Below are positions 16,606 to 26,189 of a stretch of DNA of 64,000 bases, in pieces. The stretch comes from Peptococcaceae bacterium UBA6116 (lineage in GTDB: Bacteria > Bacillota > Desulfitobacteriia > Desulfitobacteriales > Syntrophobotulaceae), in NCBI GenBank assembly GCA_002423425.1, contig DIWC01000041.1, positions 1 to 64,000 on the forward strand, in the 5' to 3' direction. Both the position numbers and the translations under genes were made by a program. Every line of letters begins with the position of its first letter. Within the stretch, counting starts at the first letter, position 1. The notes under the pieces were generated by a model. That model worked only from the letters and a program-made list of their open reading frames with translations, was not told where the DNA came from and ran no database searches.

Positions 16606-16781
16606 TACCATTTACCTCCGTTATTATTAAACACATAATAATATATCATATAATTTACTTTGGACATAATTTCCTGTGCGTATTCTTTGTTGATTAAGAA
16701 GAAGCGAATGCTTTTTATGAGTCGTGTTTGCTTGATGTTATAGGCATCTGCCTTTCTGTTGGACAGGAAGATGTCTGGATA

Positions 16782-16790
16782 TGTTATAAT
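16782..16790 (+). promoter_or_regulatory. Extended -10 upstream of rpoN
   Basis: TGTTATAAT gives a consensus TATAAT with an upstream TG about 70 bases before the rpoN start. TTGGAC at 16759 is a -35-like hexamer but at 20 bp, too far for a strong match. Confidence 0.5.
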
Positions 16791-16857
16791 AATGATGGCA
16801 TTCAATTGCTAAGAGAATAGGTCTGATTCAGTCAATATCCAAAAGGTGGAAAACAGT

Positions 16858-18237
16858 ATGAGTCAAATTTGGCAGGAAATAAATCTTGAACAACAACAGA
16901 AGATATATATGACGACTGAATTAAGACAGGCTATTTCAATTTTACAAATGACCGCTTTGGAGCTTAATGAATATATTGTTAGAAAAATTGAAGAAAATCC
17001 ATTTCTGGATGAAGTGCCAGAGTATAGCAAGGACGATAATGCTGATAAAAATACCAGCAGGGTCAATATAGATGATATTCTCGACCATTTGCACACTAAC
17101 AGCAACACTAAACAGGATGGGATTGAAAGACTTAAAGCTAATTCATTTGAAAACTACCTATCTGATAAAACTACTCTTTATCAACACCTTCAATACCAGT
17201 TGCATTTTGAACTCAGAAATCCAACAGAATTAATAATTGGTGATTACCTAATTGGCAATATTGACAACAATGGCTATCTTTGTTTAGATTTAACGGATGT
17301 TGCCCAAAAACTAAATGTGAATATTAATAAAGTCGAGGAAGTACTGAAAACCATTCATTCCTTTAATCCCCCCGGAATAGGAGCACGCAATTTGCAGGAG
17401 TGTTTGCAGCTGCAATTGCAAAGCAAGCGAATTGATGATGGTCTAACCAAAGAAATAATAAAAAACTATCTTAACGAGATTGGCGAGAAAAAACTGAATA
17501 AAATTGCCAATGAGCTTACGGTAGATGTTCACGCTGTTCAAAAAGCATATGATCTGATCCGGACACTTGATCCCAAGCCAGGACTGCAGTATGGTGCAGA
17601 AAGAAATCCTTTTGTGTGGCCTGATGTTACTGTAATGAAAAATGAGGGCAAATATACTGTAAGCGTTAACGACCTTGATCTATCTTATCTAAAAATTAAT
17701 CGTGTATATATTGATCTTTTTAAGAATAATGCTTATCTTTCCGAGGATGCCAGGAAATACCTTAAAGAAAAGCTGGAATCGGCACTGGGTTTGATTCGCG
17801 GTATAGAACAAAGAAGGATGAATATTTATAAAGTAGTCCAGTGTATTGTAAATATTCAAAGTGATTTTCTTGATAGGGGTATAGAATATCTTAAACCTCT
17901 CACCATGAGTAAGGTTGCTGAACTGGTTAACATTCATGAATCAACTGTCAGCAGGGTTACCTGTAATAAATATGTCCAAACTCCGCGTGGCTTGTTTGCT
18001 TTGAAGTATTTTTTTAATTCAGGGCTTGCCTCCGGCTGCAGTAAGAAGGTTTCTTCCGCAAGTATTAAATATTTGATTAGAGAGATTATCTCTTCTGAGG
18101 ATTCTGCTGATCCTCTAAGTGACCAGAAAATTATGGATATTCTTGTGCATAAAGGTATAAGTATTTCGCGCCGAACGGTTAATAAGTATCGCCAAAGTAT
18201 GGGAATACAATCTAATTTGTTGCGAAAGAGATATTAA
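16858..18237 (+). CDS. rpoN: RNA polymerase sigma-54 factor
   Basis: Sigma-54 directs transcription from -24/-12 promoters with enhancer-binding proteins. The 459-residue product has the glutamine-rich activator-interacting region I (MTTELRQAISILQMTALELN), the core-binding domain, and a C-terminal RpoN box ISRRTVNKYRQSMGIQ, a close match to ARRTVAKYRExL. Region II is short and acidic (around DDNADKN). The frame opens at GTG 16846, but ATG 16858 has AAAGGTGG at correct spacing. No enhancer-binding regulator is visible in the window. It may be cotranscribed with the following iron-sulfur protein, 34 bases downstream. Confidence 0.95.
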   Translation: MSQIWQEINLEQQQKIYMTTELRQAISILQMTALELNEYIVRKIEENPFLDEVPEYSKDDNADKNTSRVNIDDILDHLHTNSNTKQDGIERLKANSFENYLSDKTTLYQHLQYQLHFELRNPTELIIGDYLIGNIDNNGYLCLDLTDVAQKLNVNINKVEEVLKTIHSFNPPGIGARNLQECLQLQLQSKRIDDGLTKEIIKNYLNEIGEKKLNKIANELTVDVHAVQKAYDLIRTLDPKPGLQYGAERNPFVWPDVTVMKNEGKYTVSVNDLDLSYLKINRVYIDLFKNNAYLSEDARKYLKEKLESALGLIRGIEQRRMNIYKVVQCIVNIQSDFLDRGIEYLKPLTMSKVAELVNIHESTVSRVTCNKYVQTPRGLFALKYFFNSGLASGCSKKVSSASIKYLIREIISSEDSADPLSDQKIMDILVHKGISISRRTVNKYRQSMGIQSNLLRKRY

Positions 18238-18271
18238 GCCAGATAAGAGAGATTGCCAAAAGGAGAATAAG

Positions 18272-19405
18272 ATGAATAAAGATAATAAATTGAACCATAT
18301 TTGCAGGGGGATAATGAAGGATTGTCTGAACTGTGACCTCTGTGTATCCGAATGTCAATTTCTTCAACGGATAGAAGAGGATCCTGCTGGGATTGCCAGA
18401 AGGGAACCTTCGGTTGAAGAAGCCTATTCATGTTCTCTCTGTGGCTTATGCGAGCAAGTATGTCCTCTACACTTAAGTCTTTGCAGAATGTTTGGCGAGA
18501 CCAGGAATAATGCGGTAGAAAATGATTTTATTTCTATTAATGATTATCGTTATATGTTTCCGGACCGAAAAAATAATTTAATGAATTCTTATCGTGAATT
18601 AAGCGGGGTGGATTACACTGATCTTAATCCTGATCGGGAAGCAGCCGCAGCCTTTTTTCCGGGGTGCACGTTGTTAACATACTTCCCCCAATTGACCACA
18701 GCTATATTTAATCATCTCAGCCAAGAGTACAAGAAATTAACGTTGATTACTGATTGCTGCGGTATACCATTCTTCCAGTTAGGTTTGCAGGATAGAGGTA
18801 ATGACTATGTTCACTATGTCAAGACCAAGTTAATGGATCTCAAAGTTAAAAAACTTATTACTGCTTGTCCAAATTGCTACTATCAGCTGCAGCCGTTGCT
18901 CGAAGATACAGGGATAACAATGGTGACAATCTATGAGGCGTTAGAAAATAGTAAGATTTTTACGAAACCTCGGAATAATAATAAAGAAAGTAATATTACG
19001 GTGCATGATTCTTGTCCTGACCGTTCAAATGGGTTATTTGCCGGACAAGCAAGGAAAGCTCTCCTGCGAAAAGGGTTTAGTATTGTTGAAATGGTTCATA
19101 ATCGAAATACCACCCTATGTTGTGGCAGCGGCGGCCAAGTAAGCCATTTCCAACCTGAGCTTGCTGAGAAGCTTGTAACTATCCGCTTACAAGAGGCTGA
19201 AAATACAGGCGCCCCAGTACTGGCTGCCTACTGTTTAGCTTGTGTTCTCAATTTTGTCAAAGTACCCGGTAAGATGAATATTCAGCATGTACTGAACCTG
19301 TTGTTGGAAACAGATGAAGACTTCAGCGGCTTGAAAGAGAAATCGAAGATGCCGTTTGCAGGCCCAAAAGGGGAAGAATATTGGGAGAAAATTATGGCTG
19401 AATAA
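18272..19405 (+). CDS. HdrD/GlpC-like iron-sulfur CCG-domain protein
   Basis: 377 residues. Two cysteine clusters at the N-terminus (CLNCDLCVSEC and CSLCGLCEQVCPLHLSLC) would bind two [4Fe-4S] centres. Then come CCG-type motifs: FFPGCTLLTYF, DCCGIPFFQLG, HDSCPDRSNG and CCGSGGQVSHF. This architecture occurs in heterodisulfide reductase subunit D, GlpC and LutA-like proteins, which pass electrons between a flavin dehydrogenase and quinone or disulfide. No partner flavoprotein is adjacent, so the electron donor is unknown. The start is ATG 18272 with AAAAGGAG upstream. Confidence 0.85.
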   Translation: MNKDNKLNHICRGIMKDCLNCDLCVSECQFLQRIEEDPAGIARREPSVEEAYSCSLCGLCEQVCPLHLSLCRMFGETRNNAVENDFISINDYRYMFPDRKNNLMNSYRELSGVDYTDLNPDREAAAAFFPGCTLLTYFPQLTTAIFNHLSQEYKKLTLITDCCGIPFFQLGLQDRGNDYVHYVKTKLMDLKVKKLITACPNCYYQLQPLLEDTGITMVTIYEALENSKIFTKPRNNNKESNITVHDSCPDRSNGLFAGQARKALLRKGFSIVEMVHNRNTTLCCGSGGQVSHFQPELAEKLVTIRLQEAENTGAPVLAAYCLACVLNFVKVPGKMNIQHVLNLLLETDEDFSGLKEKSKMPFAGPKGEEYWEKIMAE

Positions 19406-19446
19406 AAGGCGGATTTTTGCTTAGTTTATAAGGAAGGGGACATAAA

Positions 19447-19522
19447 GTGAACTATCGGGAAATGACAAAAATACTCAAAGACACGTTATGGACTTGTGGG
19501 CGACGCTCATGCCGGTGAGTAC
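19447..19522 (+). pseudogene. Possible MOSC-domain gene scrap
   Basis: After GGAAGGGG, a GTG (19447) opens a 23-codon frame (NYREMTKILKDTL). In the next frame the sequence reads GLVGDAHAGEY and stops, which resembles the GDAHAG signature of MOSC-domain proteins. The two pieces could be a frameshifted or deleted gene. Too short for certainty; nothing else is recognised in 19406-19646. Confidence 0.3.
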
Positions 19523-19646
19523 TAAAGACTTTTAATAATGCTTCTATTAGGTTATATTATCTAATATCTAAATATTTTTGTGTAGTTTGGTTTTACAAAG
19601 CCTTATATTTTATTTTTTTATATTTACTTTAAGGAGTATTTACTTA

Positions 19647-21056
19647 ATGACGGCTGTACGTTTTTGGCTTGGCCTGTGGCTGGGAAAAATAATAGGCTCA
19701 GTTTTAAAGTTTCTCGGGAAGAAAGGAACAACCTTTCCGGGAGTTATAGCTCAGAAAATTTGTCCTGATATTATCAAGCGCCTAGCTGTTGCTTTTGTTG
19801 AGGGAACAGTTATAATTACCGGAACCAATGGGAAAACAACCACCAATAATCTTTTGGCTTCGATTTTGCAAACAGCGGGAAAAAAAGTTGCCTTTAACCG
19901 GGAAGGAGCAAATATGATAACGGGAATTACCGGGACATTACTGCAAAATACTTCTTTTACAGGTAAGGCCAAAGCTTCCCTTTTGCTGCTGGAAGCAGAT
20001 GAGGCCACAGTACCCTATTTATGCCGGCAATTAACTCCGAATTTGGCTGTAATAACTAATTTTTTCCGTGACCAGCTAGACCGTTACGGAGAACTGGATA
20101 CGACCATAAGACTTGTAAAGGAGGCCCTGCCTCCTTGTACCGGTCTTATTTTGAATGCGGACGATCCACTGGTTGCCCAGATTGGCGGTGGACGGACCGG
20201 AGTATTTTACTATGGAACGGAGCGTTTGCCGGTCAGCAGGAAAGAAAGTAAGGAATCCAGGGAAGGCAGGTATTGTTCTCGCTGTGGGGATGAATTAACC
20301 TATGAACTCTTTCATTATGGCCAGCTGGGTATCTACCAATGTTTGAAGTGCGGTTTTAAACGGCCGCAACCATATATTGAAGCTCAAGAAGTGAACCGGA
20401 AAGAAACAGGAATTTCATTTCGGGTGGATGGGGATTTTCGGGTAAATGGGGATTATGAAATACCCCTTCAAGGGTACTACAATTTATATAATGCGCTGGC
20501 TGCTTTTTGTGCGGCTGATCGCTTAGGTGTTAGCAGAGAGAATATAAGACAGGGGCTTATAAGTTTTGTATCCGATGCCGGAAGGATGGAACAATTTTCT
20601 CTACAGAGTTGTCTTCTGACGCTTACTCTGGTTAAGAACCCAACAGGATTCAACCAGGTAATTAATACGCTGGCCGGTATGGGAAAACCTTTGTGTTTGT
20701 TGATAGCTATTAACGATCTTGCTGCCGATGGAAGGGATATTTCCTGGCTGTGGGATGTGGATTTTGAAACCTTCATAACGAAAGAGGTTGCTATCAACTT
20801 AGTAATCTGTTCAGGGTTAAGAGCTGACGATATGGCCTTAAGATTAAAATACGCCGGATTTAATGAACAACAAATTGTTGTAAAACACGAATTAAAGGAA
20901 GCGATGGCTCTTTTGGAGGCCCGGCAGTTTTTGTCGGAAGATGCGGTTTTTGTGCTGCCGACCTACACGGCACTTTTTCCCCTGAGAGAAATCCTGACTA
21001 GCAAGAATTTAGGAAAAAAACCAAGTTCTGGCCAAACGAAGGCGGAATGTATATGA
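19647..21056 (+). CDS. murT: Lipid II isoglutaminyl synthase, MurT subunit
   Basis: With GatD, amidates the D-glutamate of lipid II to isoglutamine in the cytoplasm. 469 residues: Mur ligase P-loop VIITGTNGKTTTNNLLA, LLLEADEATVPYL, a four-cysteine zinc ribbon (CSRCGDEL ... CLKCGFKRP) typical of MurT, and a C-terminal DUF1727-like domain starting around TLVKNPTGFNQV. The frame extends to 19578 upstream, but ATG 19647 after AAGGAG at ten bases gives the family start. The stop overlaps the gatD ATG (ATGA), so the two subunits are coupled. Confidence 0.93.
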   Translation: MTAVRFWLGLWLGKIIGSVLKFLGKKGTTFPGVIAQKICPDIIKRLAVAFVEGTVIITGTNGKTTTNNLLASILQTAGKKVAFNREGANMITGITGTLLQNTSFTGKAKASLLLLEADEATVPYLCRQLTPNLAVITNFFRDQLDRYGELDTTIRLVKEALPPCTGLILNADDPLVAQIGGGRTGVFYYGTERLPVSRKESKESREGRYCSRCGDELTYELFHYGQLGIYQCLKCGFKRPQPYIEAQEVNRKETGISFRVDGDFRVNGDYEIPLQGYYNLYNALAAFCAADRLGVSRENIRQGLISFVSDAGRMEQFSLQSCLLTLTLVKNPTGFNQVINTLAGMGKPLCLLIAINDLAADGRDISWLWDVDFETFITKEVAINLVICSGLRADDMALRLKYAGFNEQQIVVKHELKEAMALLEARQFLSEDAVFVLPTYTALFPLREILTSKNLGKKPSSGQTKAECI

Positions 21057-21796
21057 AACTGATATTATATCATCTCTATCCCGATCTGCTTGACCTCTAC
21101 GGGGACAGAGGAAATGTTATGGCCCTTAAGGCCAGATGCAGGTGGCGAAATATAGAAATGGAGATACGCAGAGTAAGTTTGGGGGATGATATAGATTTTT
21201 CCCAAGCAGATATTGTTTTTTTAGGCGGAGGTTCGGACCGGGAACAAAGTATCTTGGTGGAAGATTTAAGTGCCAGAGCAACGGAATTAAAACAAGCAGT
21301 CGAAGAAGGATTAGTTATGCTCGCTATTTGTGGCGGGTACCAACTGCTTGGAAAATACTACCGGACAGCGGACGGCCAAGAAATACCGGGGCTGGAAATC
21401 TTAGATCTTTACACCGTTGCCGGCAATAAAAGATTGATTGGAAACGTAATTGCTGAGATCACGACATTCGGAAAGGACTTATCAGAGCTTACTACTCTCG
21501 TCGGCTTTGAGAATCACTCAGGCAAAACATATCTTGGGCCGGAACTTAAGCACCTGGGTAAGATCCTCAAAGGTTATGGAAATAACGGTGAGGATGGTCT
21601 GGAAGGAGTAAGGTATAAGAATATCTGGGGCACTTACCTGCATGGACCGCTGCTTCCTAAAAATCCACATATAGCGGATCAGCTTCTTGGGGCAGCTTTA
21701 AGTAGAAAGGGTTACGATGCAAACCTTAGCCGGCTAGACGATAATTTGGAAAAGGCCGCACACACTGCTATCATAAACAGATTCCGCAACAGTTAA
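21053..21796 (+). CDS. gatD: Lipid II isoglutaminyl synthase, GatD subunit
   Basis: Class I glutamine amidotransferase that supplies ammonia to MurT. 247 residues with LYHLYPDLLDLYGDRGNVM at the start, the nucleophile Cys in MLAICGGYQLLG, and His in WGTYLHGPLLPKNP, the GatD-type ending. Another ATG at 21047 is two codons upstream; ATG 21053 overlaps the murT stop and has GGCGGA at seven bases. Confidence 0.93.
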   Translation: MKLILYHLYPDLLDLYGDRGNVMALKARCRWRNIEMEIRRVSLGDDIDFSQADIVFLGGGSDREQSILVEDLSARATELKQAVEEGLVMLAICGGYQLLGKYYRTADGQEIPGLEILDLYTVAGNKRLIGNVIAEITTFGKDLSELTTLVGFENHSGKTYLGPELKHLGKILKGYGNNGEDGLEGVRYKNIWGTYLHGPLLPKNPHIADQLLGAALSRKGYDANLSRLDDNLEKAAHTAIINRFRNS

Positions 21797-21870
21797 AAAA
21801 TATGGAAAGATTTACATCTGTTGTGCGGGCAAATTATCAAGAAAACAGCTTGGACCACCGACTCTATTCG

Positions 21871-21900
21871 TTGACACTTTTAGGGGTAATTAGCTATAAT
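21871..21900 (+). promoter_or_regulatory. Sigma-A promoter of the mazEF operon
   Basis: TTGACA (21871-21876) and TATAAT (21895-21900) with an 18-bp spacer, both perfect hexamers, about 85 bases upstream of the antitoxin gene. Confidence 0.8.
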
Positions 21901-21984
21901 GAAGCATAAAAGATTTTTTGATTGTGGCTACGTTTGAAAATGTTAAAATAGGATTTCTTTGACCTTTATAGGGGGGTGCCTTGC

Positions 21985-22272
21985 TTGGCAGAGACTAGAC
22001 GTATTATTGTCTGTTTGCCGGAGAGTATTATTGAAGAAGTAGATGATATTGTATCGACAGAAAAGAAAAATAGGAGTGACTTTATTAAGGAAGCTATTTA
22101 TAGTGTTCTGCTTGAACGGCGAAAAGCAGGAATAAGGGAGCAGATGCGTCAGGGGTACTTAGAGATGGCTCAGATTAATCTGACTCTGGCTATAGATTTA
22201 TGCCAAGCTGAAGAGGAAGCTACGATCTGTTACGAAGGGAAATTGGCTTGGAGTGTAGGATATGAGTATTAA
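21985..22272 (+). CDS. Ribbon-helix-helix antitoxin (EndoAI/MazE-like)
   Basis: 95 residues from TTG 21985, or 98 from GTG 21976; the GGGGGGTG run at 21971 serves the TTG start, and the family begins with S/AE-x-RR-I-V. RRIIVCLPESIIEEVDDIV is the N-terminal ribbon-helix-helix DNA-binding domain, and the rest is the toxin-binding tail. It should repress its own promoter and neutralise the overlapping RNase toxin. The Bacillus ndoAI-ndoA locus has the same order. Confidence 0.85.
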   Translation: MAETRRIIVCLPESIIEEVDDIVSTEKKNRSDFIKEAIYSVLLERRKAGIREQMRQGYLEMAQINLTLAIDLCQAEEEATICYEGKLAWSVGYEY

Positions 22273-22612
22273 ACGCGGGGAAATTTTTTATGCAGAACTA
22301 AACCCCGTCATCGGTTCTGAACAAGGCGGTACAAGACCTGTCCTTGTAGTACAAAATGATATCGGCAATCAGTATAGCCCGACTACGATTATTGCCGCCA
22401 TAACCTCTCAGATTACGAAAGCCAAACTTCCTACCCATGTGGAAGTGAAAGCGAGGAGGAGCGGGCTAGAAAGAGATTCGGTGATCTTGACCGAACAGAT
22501 TAGAACGATTGATAAAAGTCGCCTCAAGGAAAAGGTAGCGGTTCTGGATGAAGAAGTTATGCTCAGGGTTGATGAGGCTATCGAAATCAGTCTTGGGTTA
22601 ACTGAACTTTAA
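22262..22612 (+). CDS. ndoA: Endoribonuclease toxin EndoA (MazF/PemK)
   Basis: 116 residues, typical of the sequence-specific mRNA interferase found next to an RHH antitoxin in Firmicutes. The product begins MSIKRGEIFYAELNPVIGSE, followed by QGGTRPVLVVQNDIGN and TIIAAITSQITKAKLPTHV, the conserved MazF fold elements. The start overlaps the antitoxin gene by 11 bases. A hairpin terminator follows at 22653-22683. Confidence 0.95.
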   Translation: MSIKRGEIFYAELNPVIGSEQGGTRPVLVVQNDIGNQYSPTTIIAAITSQITKAKLPTHVEVKARRSGLERDSVILTEQIRTIDKSRLKEKVAVLDEEVMLRVDEAIEISLGLTEL

Positions 22613-22652
22613 CCTGTTGATTTTGAGGTTAAATTACATAGGATAGTATAAC

Positions 22653-22683
22653 TCAGCGTAGGATCCACCACGCTGATTTTTTT
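22653..22683 (+). terminator. Terminator of mazEF
   Basis: TCAGCGT (22653-22659) pairs with ACGCTGA (22670-22676) and is followed by seven T residues. Confidence 0.85.
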
Positions 22684-22799
22684 AAGGCGCCGTACCAACA
22701 ATATGAATTTTATGGCACTTAGGTTTGGAGACGTCACACCCGATACTATGCTACTAGGGTATTATGTTTGGGGGATTTTGCTTCGCTGGAGGTATTCAT

Positions 22800-24941
22800 T
22801 TGGATCTTATTAATATAATTGCAGGGGAAATGAAACTTAAAACATGGCAGGTTGCAGAAACGGTAAAGCTTCTGGATGCCGGCAATACGATTCCCTTTAT
22901 TGCCAGGTACCGTAAGGAAGCAACCGGGGAGCTTGACGAGACGGTTTTGCGGACTATTGTTGAAAGGCTGGAATACTTAAGAAATCTGGAAAAGAGAAAA
23001 GACGAAGTCCTTCGTCTCATAGATGAACAGGGAAAACTTAATGATGAGCTAAAGACCAAGATCTTGTCAGCGACGAAGTTACAAGAAGTTGAAGACTTAT
23101 ACAGGCCTTATAAACAAAAGAAAAAGACCAGGGCTTCGGTAGCCAAAGAAAAGGGATTGGAACCATTGGCCAGGTGGATTATTAGCCAGCTGGAAAGTGG
23201 AAACCCCGAAGAGGAAGCCGCAAAATACCTCAATGTTGAATTGGGTGTTACCGAAATTAAAGATGCGATCAACGGTTCCCTGGATATTATTGCCGAAGAA
23301 GTATCGGATGATGCCGAGATCAGAAAAATTGTCAGGATTAAAACCTATGAAACGGCGGATATATCGGCTAAGGCTAAGAAAGAAGAAGAGCGTTCGCCTT
23401 ATGAAATGTATTATAGCTATCGGGAACCTGTGCGCAGGATACCGCCTCACCGGATTTTAGCTTTAAACAGAGGAGAAAATGAAGAATACCTGACTGTTAA
23501 TCTGGATACCGATGAAGAAAAAATCATTTCCTATATTGAGAATAAATACCTTAAAGGAGGCCCCTGCAGAGGGTTGGTCAAAGGGGCATTGCATGATGCA
23601 TATAAACGTTTGCTGGCACCGTCTATTCAAAGGGAAATAAGGACGGAAATAACTATTAGGGCTGCGGAACAAGCAGTTAAGGTATTTGCCGGCAATCTGC
23701 GTCAACTCCTGCTGCAACCTCCGGTCCGTGGCAAAGTTATTTTGGGAATTGACCCCGGCTTCAGGACAGGCTGCAAATGGGCTTTAATATCGGACACAGG
23801 AAAGCTGGCGACGGTAGGTGTCATCTATCCGCATCCTCCGCAGAAGAAATGGGACGAAGCGAAGAAAGACATACGACAGGTTGTTCTGGAAAATGACGTG
23901 CAGATTATTGCCATCGGCAATGGTACGGCTTCGAGGGAGACGGAAGAACTAGTAGCGGAAATTATCAAAGATGATAAACTTCCTTTAGAATATATTATCG
24001 TCAGTGAAGCCGGCGCTTCAGTCTATTCGGCTTCTTCCCTGGCCAAAGAAGAATTCCCGGATTATGATCTTTCACTTAGAAGTGCTGTTTCTATTGCCCG
24101 CAGGCTGCAGGATCCGTTGGCGGAATTAGTGAAAATAGAACCGCAAGCCATTGGCGTAGGTCAATACCAGCACGATATTCAGCCCAAGATATTAGAGGGT
24201 TCCCTGGGAGGGGTAGTTGAGTCCTGCGTAAATACGGTAGGGGTAGATCTAAATACCGCTTCGCCTACCATTCTTAAGTTTGTTGCGGGTCTTAATAGTG
24301 CTGCTGCCAAAAACATTGTGTCTTTCAGAGAAAAACATGGAAAATTCCGATTGCGGGAAGAATTGAAAAAAGTACCCAGAATAGGTGAACAGACTTTTAT
24401 TCAGTGTGCGGGTTTTATCCGTTTACCTGATGGGGATAATCTCCTGGACAACACTCCGGTTCATCCCGAGTCTTACCAACTGGCCGTGGGAATTTTAGAA
24501 AAAGCCGGTTTTGTTTTAGAAGATTTTAGATCTAAAGCGGTTGAAATACGTTCGGCTCTTGCTTCTCTTCTTGCTGAGGAAATTGCGGGTGAGCTTGGAG
24601 CAGGGGTTCCGACAGTTAAAGATATTATTGAAGCTTTACAAAGGCCCGGAAGGGATCCACGCGAAGATCTGCCCCGTCCCTTGCTGCGCAAAGATATTAC
24701 ACACTTGGAAGATCTGAGAGAAGGAATGCTTCTGGAAGGAACAGTTAGGAATGTTGTTGACTTCGGTCTCTTTGTGGACATTGGTTTGAAAAACGATGGA
24801 CTTGTTCATATTTCCCAGCTAAGTGAAAACTATGTCCGGCACCCGATGGAAGTCGCTGCTGTTGGAGATATCATTAAAGTTAAAGTATTAACTATTGATA
24901 TGGAAAGAGGAAGAGTTGGTCTTTCGATGAAAGAAGTATAG
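22800..24941 (+). CDS. tex: Tex family RNA-binding transcription accessory protein
   Basis: 713 residues, the Tex/YhgF length. The N-terminal helical domain has VAETVKLLDAGNTIPFIARY. A YqgF/RNase H-like core holds GIDPGFRTGCKWA and VGVIYPHPP. Tandem helix-hairpin-helix motifs follow around LNTASPTILKFVAGLN and ELKKVPRIGEQTFIQCAG, and a C-terminal S1 domain includes NVVDFGLFVDIGLKNDGLVH. The protein binds nucleic acids and affects transcription and RNA turnover. TTG 22800 was chosen because GGAGG lies seven bases upstream; the longer ATG 22764 form adds residues unlike the family. Confidence 0.92.
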   Translation: MDLINIIAGEMKLKTWQVAETVKLLDAGNTIPFIARYRKEATGELDETVLRTIVERLEYLRNLEKRKDEVLRLIDEQGKLNDELKTKILSATKLQEVEDLYRPYKQKKKTRASVAKEKGLEPLARWIISQLESGNPEEEAAKYLNVELGVTEIKDAINGSLDIIAEEVSDDAEIRKIVRIKTYETADISAKAKKEEERSPYEMYYSYREPVRRIPPHRILALNRGENEEYLTVNLDTDEEKIISYIENKYLKGGPCRGLVKGALHDAYKRLLAPSIQREIRTEITIRAAEQAVKVFAGNLRQLLLQPPVRGKVILGIDPGFRTGCKWALISDTGKLATVGVIYPHPPQKKWDEAKKDIRQVVLENDVQIIAIGNGTASRETEELVAEIIKDDKLPLEYIIVSEAGASVYSASSLAKEEFPDYDLSLRSAVSIARRLQDPLAELVKIEPQAIGVGQYQHDIQPKILEGSLGGVVESCVNTVGVDLNTASPTILKFVAGLNSAAAKNIVSFREKHGKFRLREELKKVPRIGEQTFIQCAGFIRLPDGDNLLDNTPVHPESYQLAVGILEKAGFVLEDFRSKAVEIRSALASLLAEEIAGELGAGVPTVKDIIEALQRPGRDPREDLPRPLLRKDITHLEDLREGMLLEGTVRNVVDFGLFVDIGLKNDGLVHISQLSENYVRHPMEVAAVGDIIKVKVLTIDMERGRVGLSMKEV

Positions 24942-24965
24942 GTTAATAAGGGGAGGACTCGTGAC

Positions 24966-26186
24966 GTGGACAACGATTATTTAATTATTGCCAATGGAAC
25001 AATTAAAACTATGGCCGGGGAAGAAGAATTCAATGGCAGTGTTCTTGTTAGAGGGACTAAGATTGCCAAAATAATCCAACATCCTGTTCGGTCCGGAGAA
25101 CTCGATGAGGCTGGACTAATACATACCTTTGGTTTAACTCCGGAAAGCGTGGTTAAAATATTTAATGCTTCGGGGAGATGGATTCTACCGGGTTATATTG
25201 ATGCTCATAGTCATGTAGGAATTGGAGAAGAGATCTATCGTTTTGAGGGCGATGACCTTAACGAAATGACTGACCCGCTGACACCCGAACTCCGGGCAAT
25301 TGACGGGATAAATCCTGGAGATGAAGGATTTAGAGACGCCCGGTTAGGAGGAGTAACGGCGGTTTTTACCGGTCCGGGGAGTGCAAATGTCCTAGGGGGT
25401 ACCGGAGTTGTAGTTAAAACGGCCGGCAGGGTTATCGAGGAGATGATAGTCAGAGACCCGGCGGGGTTAAAGGCTGCTTTTGGCGAGAATCCTAAATCTG
25501 TTTACGGAGAACAAAAAAAGATGCCGATGACCAGGATGGGCACGGCTGCACTACTAAGGCAAGCTTTTGTTGATGCCCGGACTTACCAGGACAAACTTGA
25601 GCAAGGGAAAAGTGACTCTGATAAGCTTCCGGAACGGGACCTGGGTCTGGAAACGATCAATTTAGTCCTTGACAGAAAAATACCTCTAAGAGCCCATGCC
25701 CATAGGGCCGACGATATAATGACATCAATCAGAATCGCCCGGGAATTTGGGATTGACCTTGTGTTGGATCACTGTACCGAAGGGCACAAAATTGTCGATA
25801 TCATCAAAGACTATGGATATCCTGCCGTAGTCGGACCCTCTTTGATTAATCGGTCTAAAGTGGAACTCAAGGAAAAAACCTTTGAGACTCCTGGGATACT
25901 TGCTAAGGCTGGAGTGAAGGTCGCCATAATGACGGATCATTGTGTGACCCCGATTGAATACCTCCCGCTCTGTGCCGCTCTGGCTGTCCGCAGCGGTATG
26001 AATGACGATGATGCCCTCAAGGCGATTACGATCTGGCCGGCAGAGATATTGGGTGTTGCCGATAGGATCGGTTCGCTGACCGAGGGTAAGGATGCGGATA
26101 TTGTGGTTTGGGAGGGCAAACCGCTAAGTCTTGATGCTACACCGAAAGTAGTACTGATCAATGGAAAAGTAGTAAAACCGGAGTGA
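24966..26186 (+). CDS. Amidohydrolase (imidazolonepropionase-like)
   Basis: 406 residues of the metal-dependent amidohydrolase superfamily. Metal ligands are visible in YIDAHSHVGIGEE (HxH), RAHAHRADDIMTSI, VLDHCTEGHK and the late Asp in IMTDHCVTP. The C-terminal GKDADIVVWEGKPLSLDA returns to the urease-like beta domain. Start GTG 24966 with GGGGAGG upstream. The substrate is unknown; such proteins sit in many Clostridia genomes as 'amidohydrolase' without characterisation. It follows tex by 24 bases and precedes tsaE by 3 bases, so it may share their transcript. Confidence 0.82.
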   Translation: MDNDYLIIANGTIKTMAGEEEFNGSVLVRGTKIAKIIQHPVRSGELDEAGLIHTFGLTPESVVKIFNASGRWILPGYIDAHSHVGIGEEIYRFEGDDLNEMTDPLTPELRAIDGINPGDEGFRDARLGGVTAVFTGPGSANVLGGTGVVVKTAGRVIEEMIVRDPAGLKAAFGENPKSVYGEQKKMPMTRMGTAALLRQAFVDARTYQDKLEQGKSDSDKLPERDLGLETINLVLDRKIPLRAHAHRADDIMTSIRIAREFGIDLVLDHCTEGHKIVDIIKDYGYPAVVGPSLINRSKVELKEKTFETPGILAKAGVKVAIMTDHCVTPIEYLPLCAALAVRSGMNDDDALKAITIWPAEILGVADRIGSLTEGKDADIVVWEGKPLSLDATPKVVLINGKVVKPE

Positions 26187-26189
26187 TAA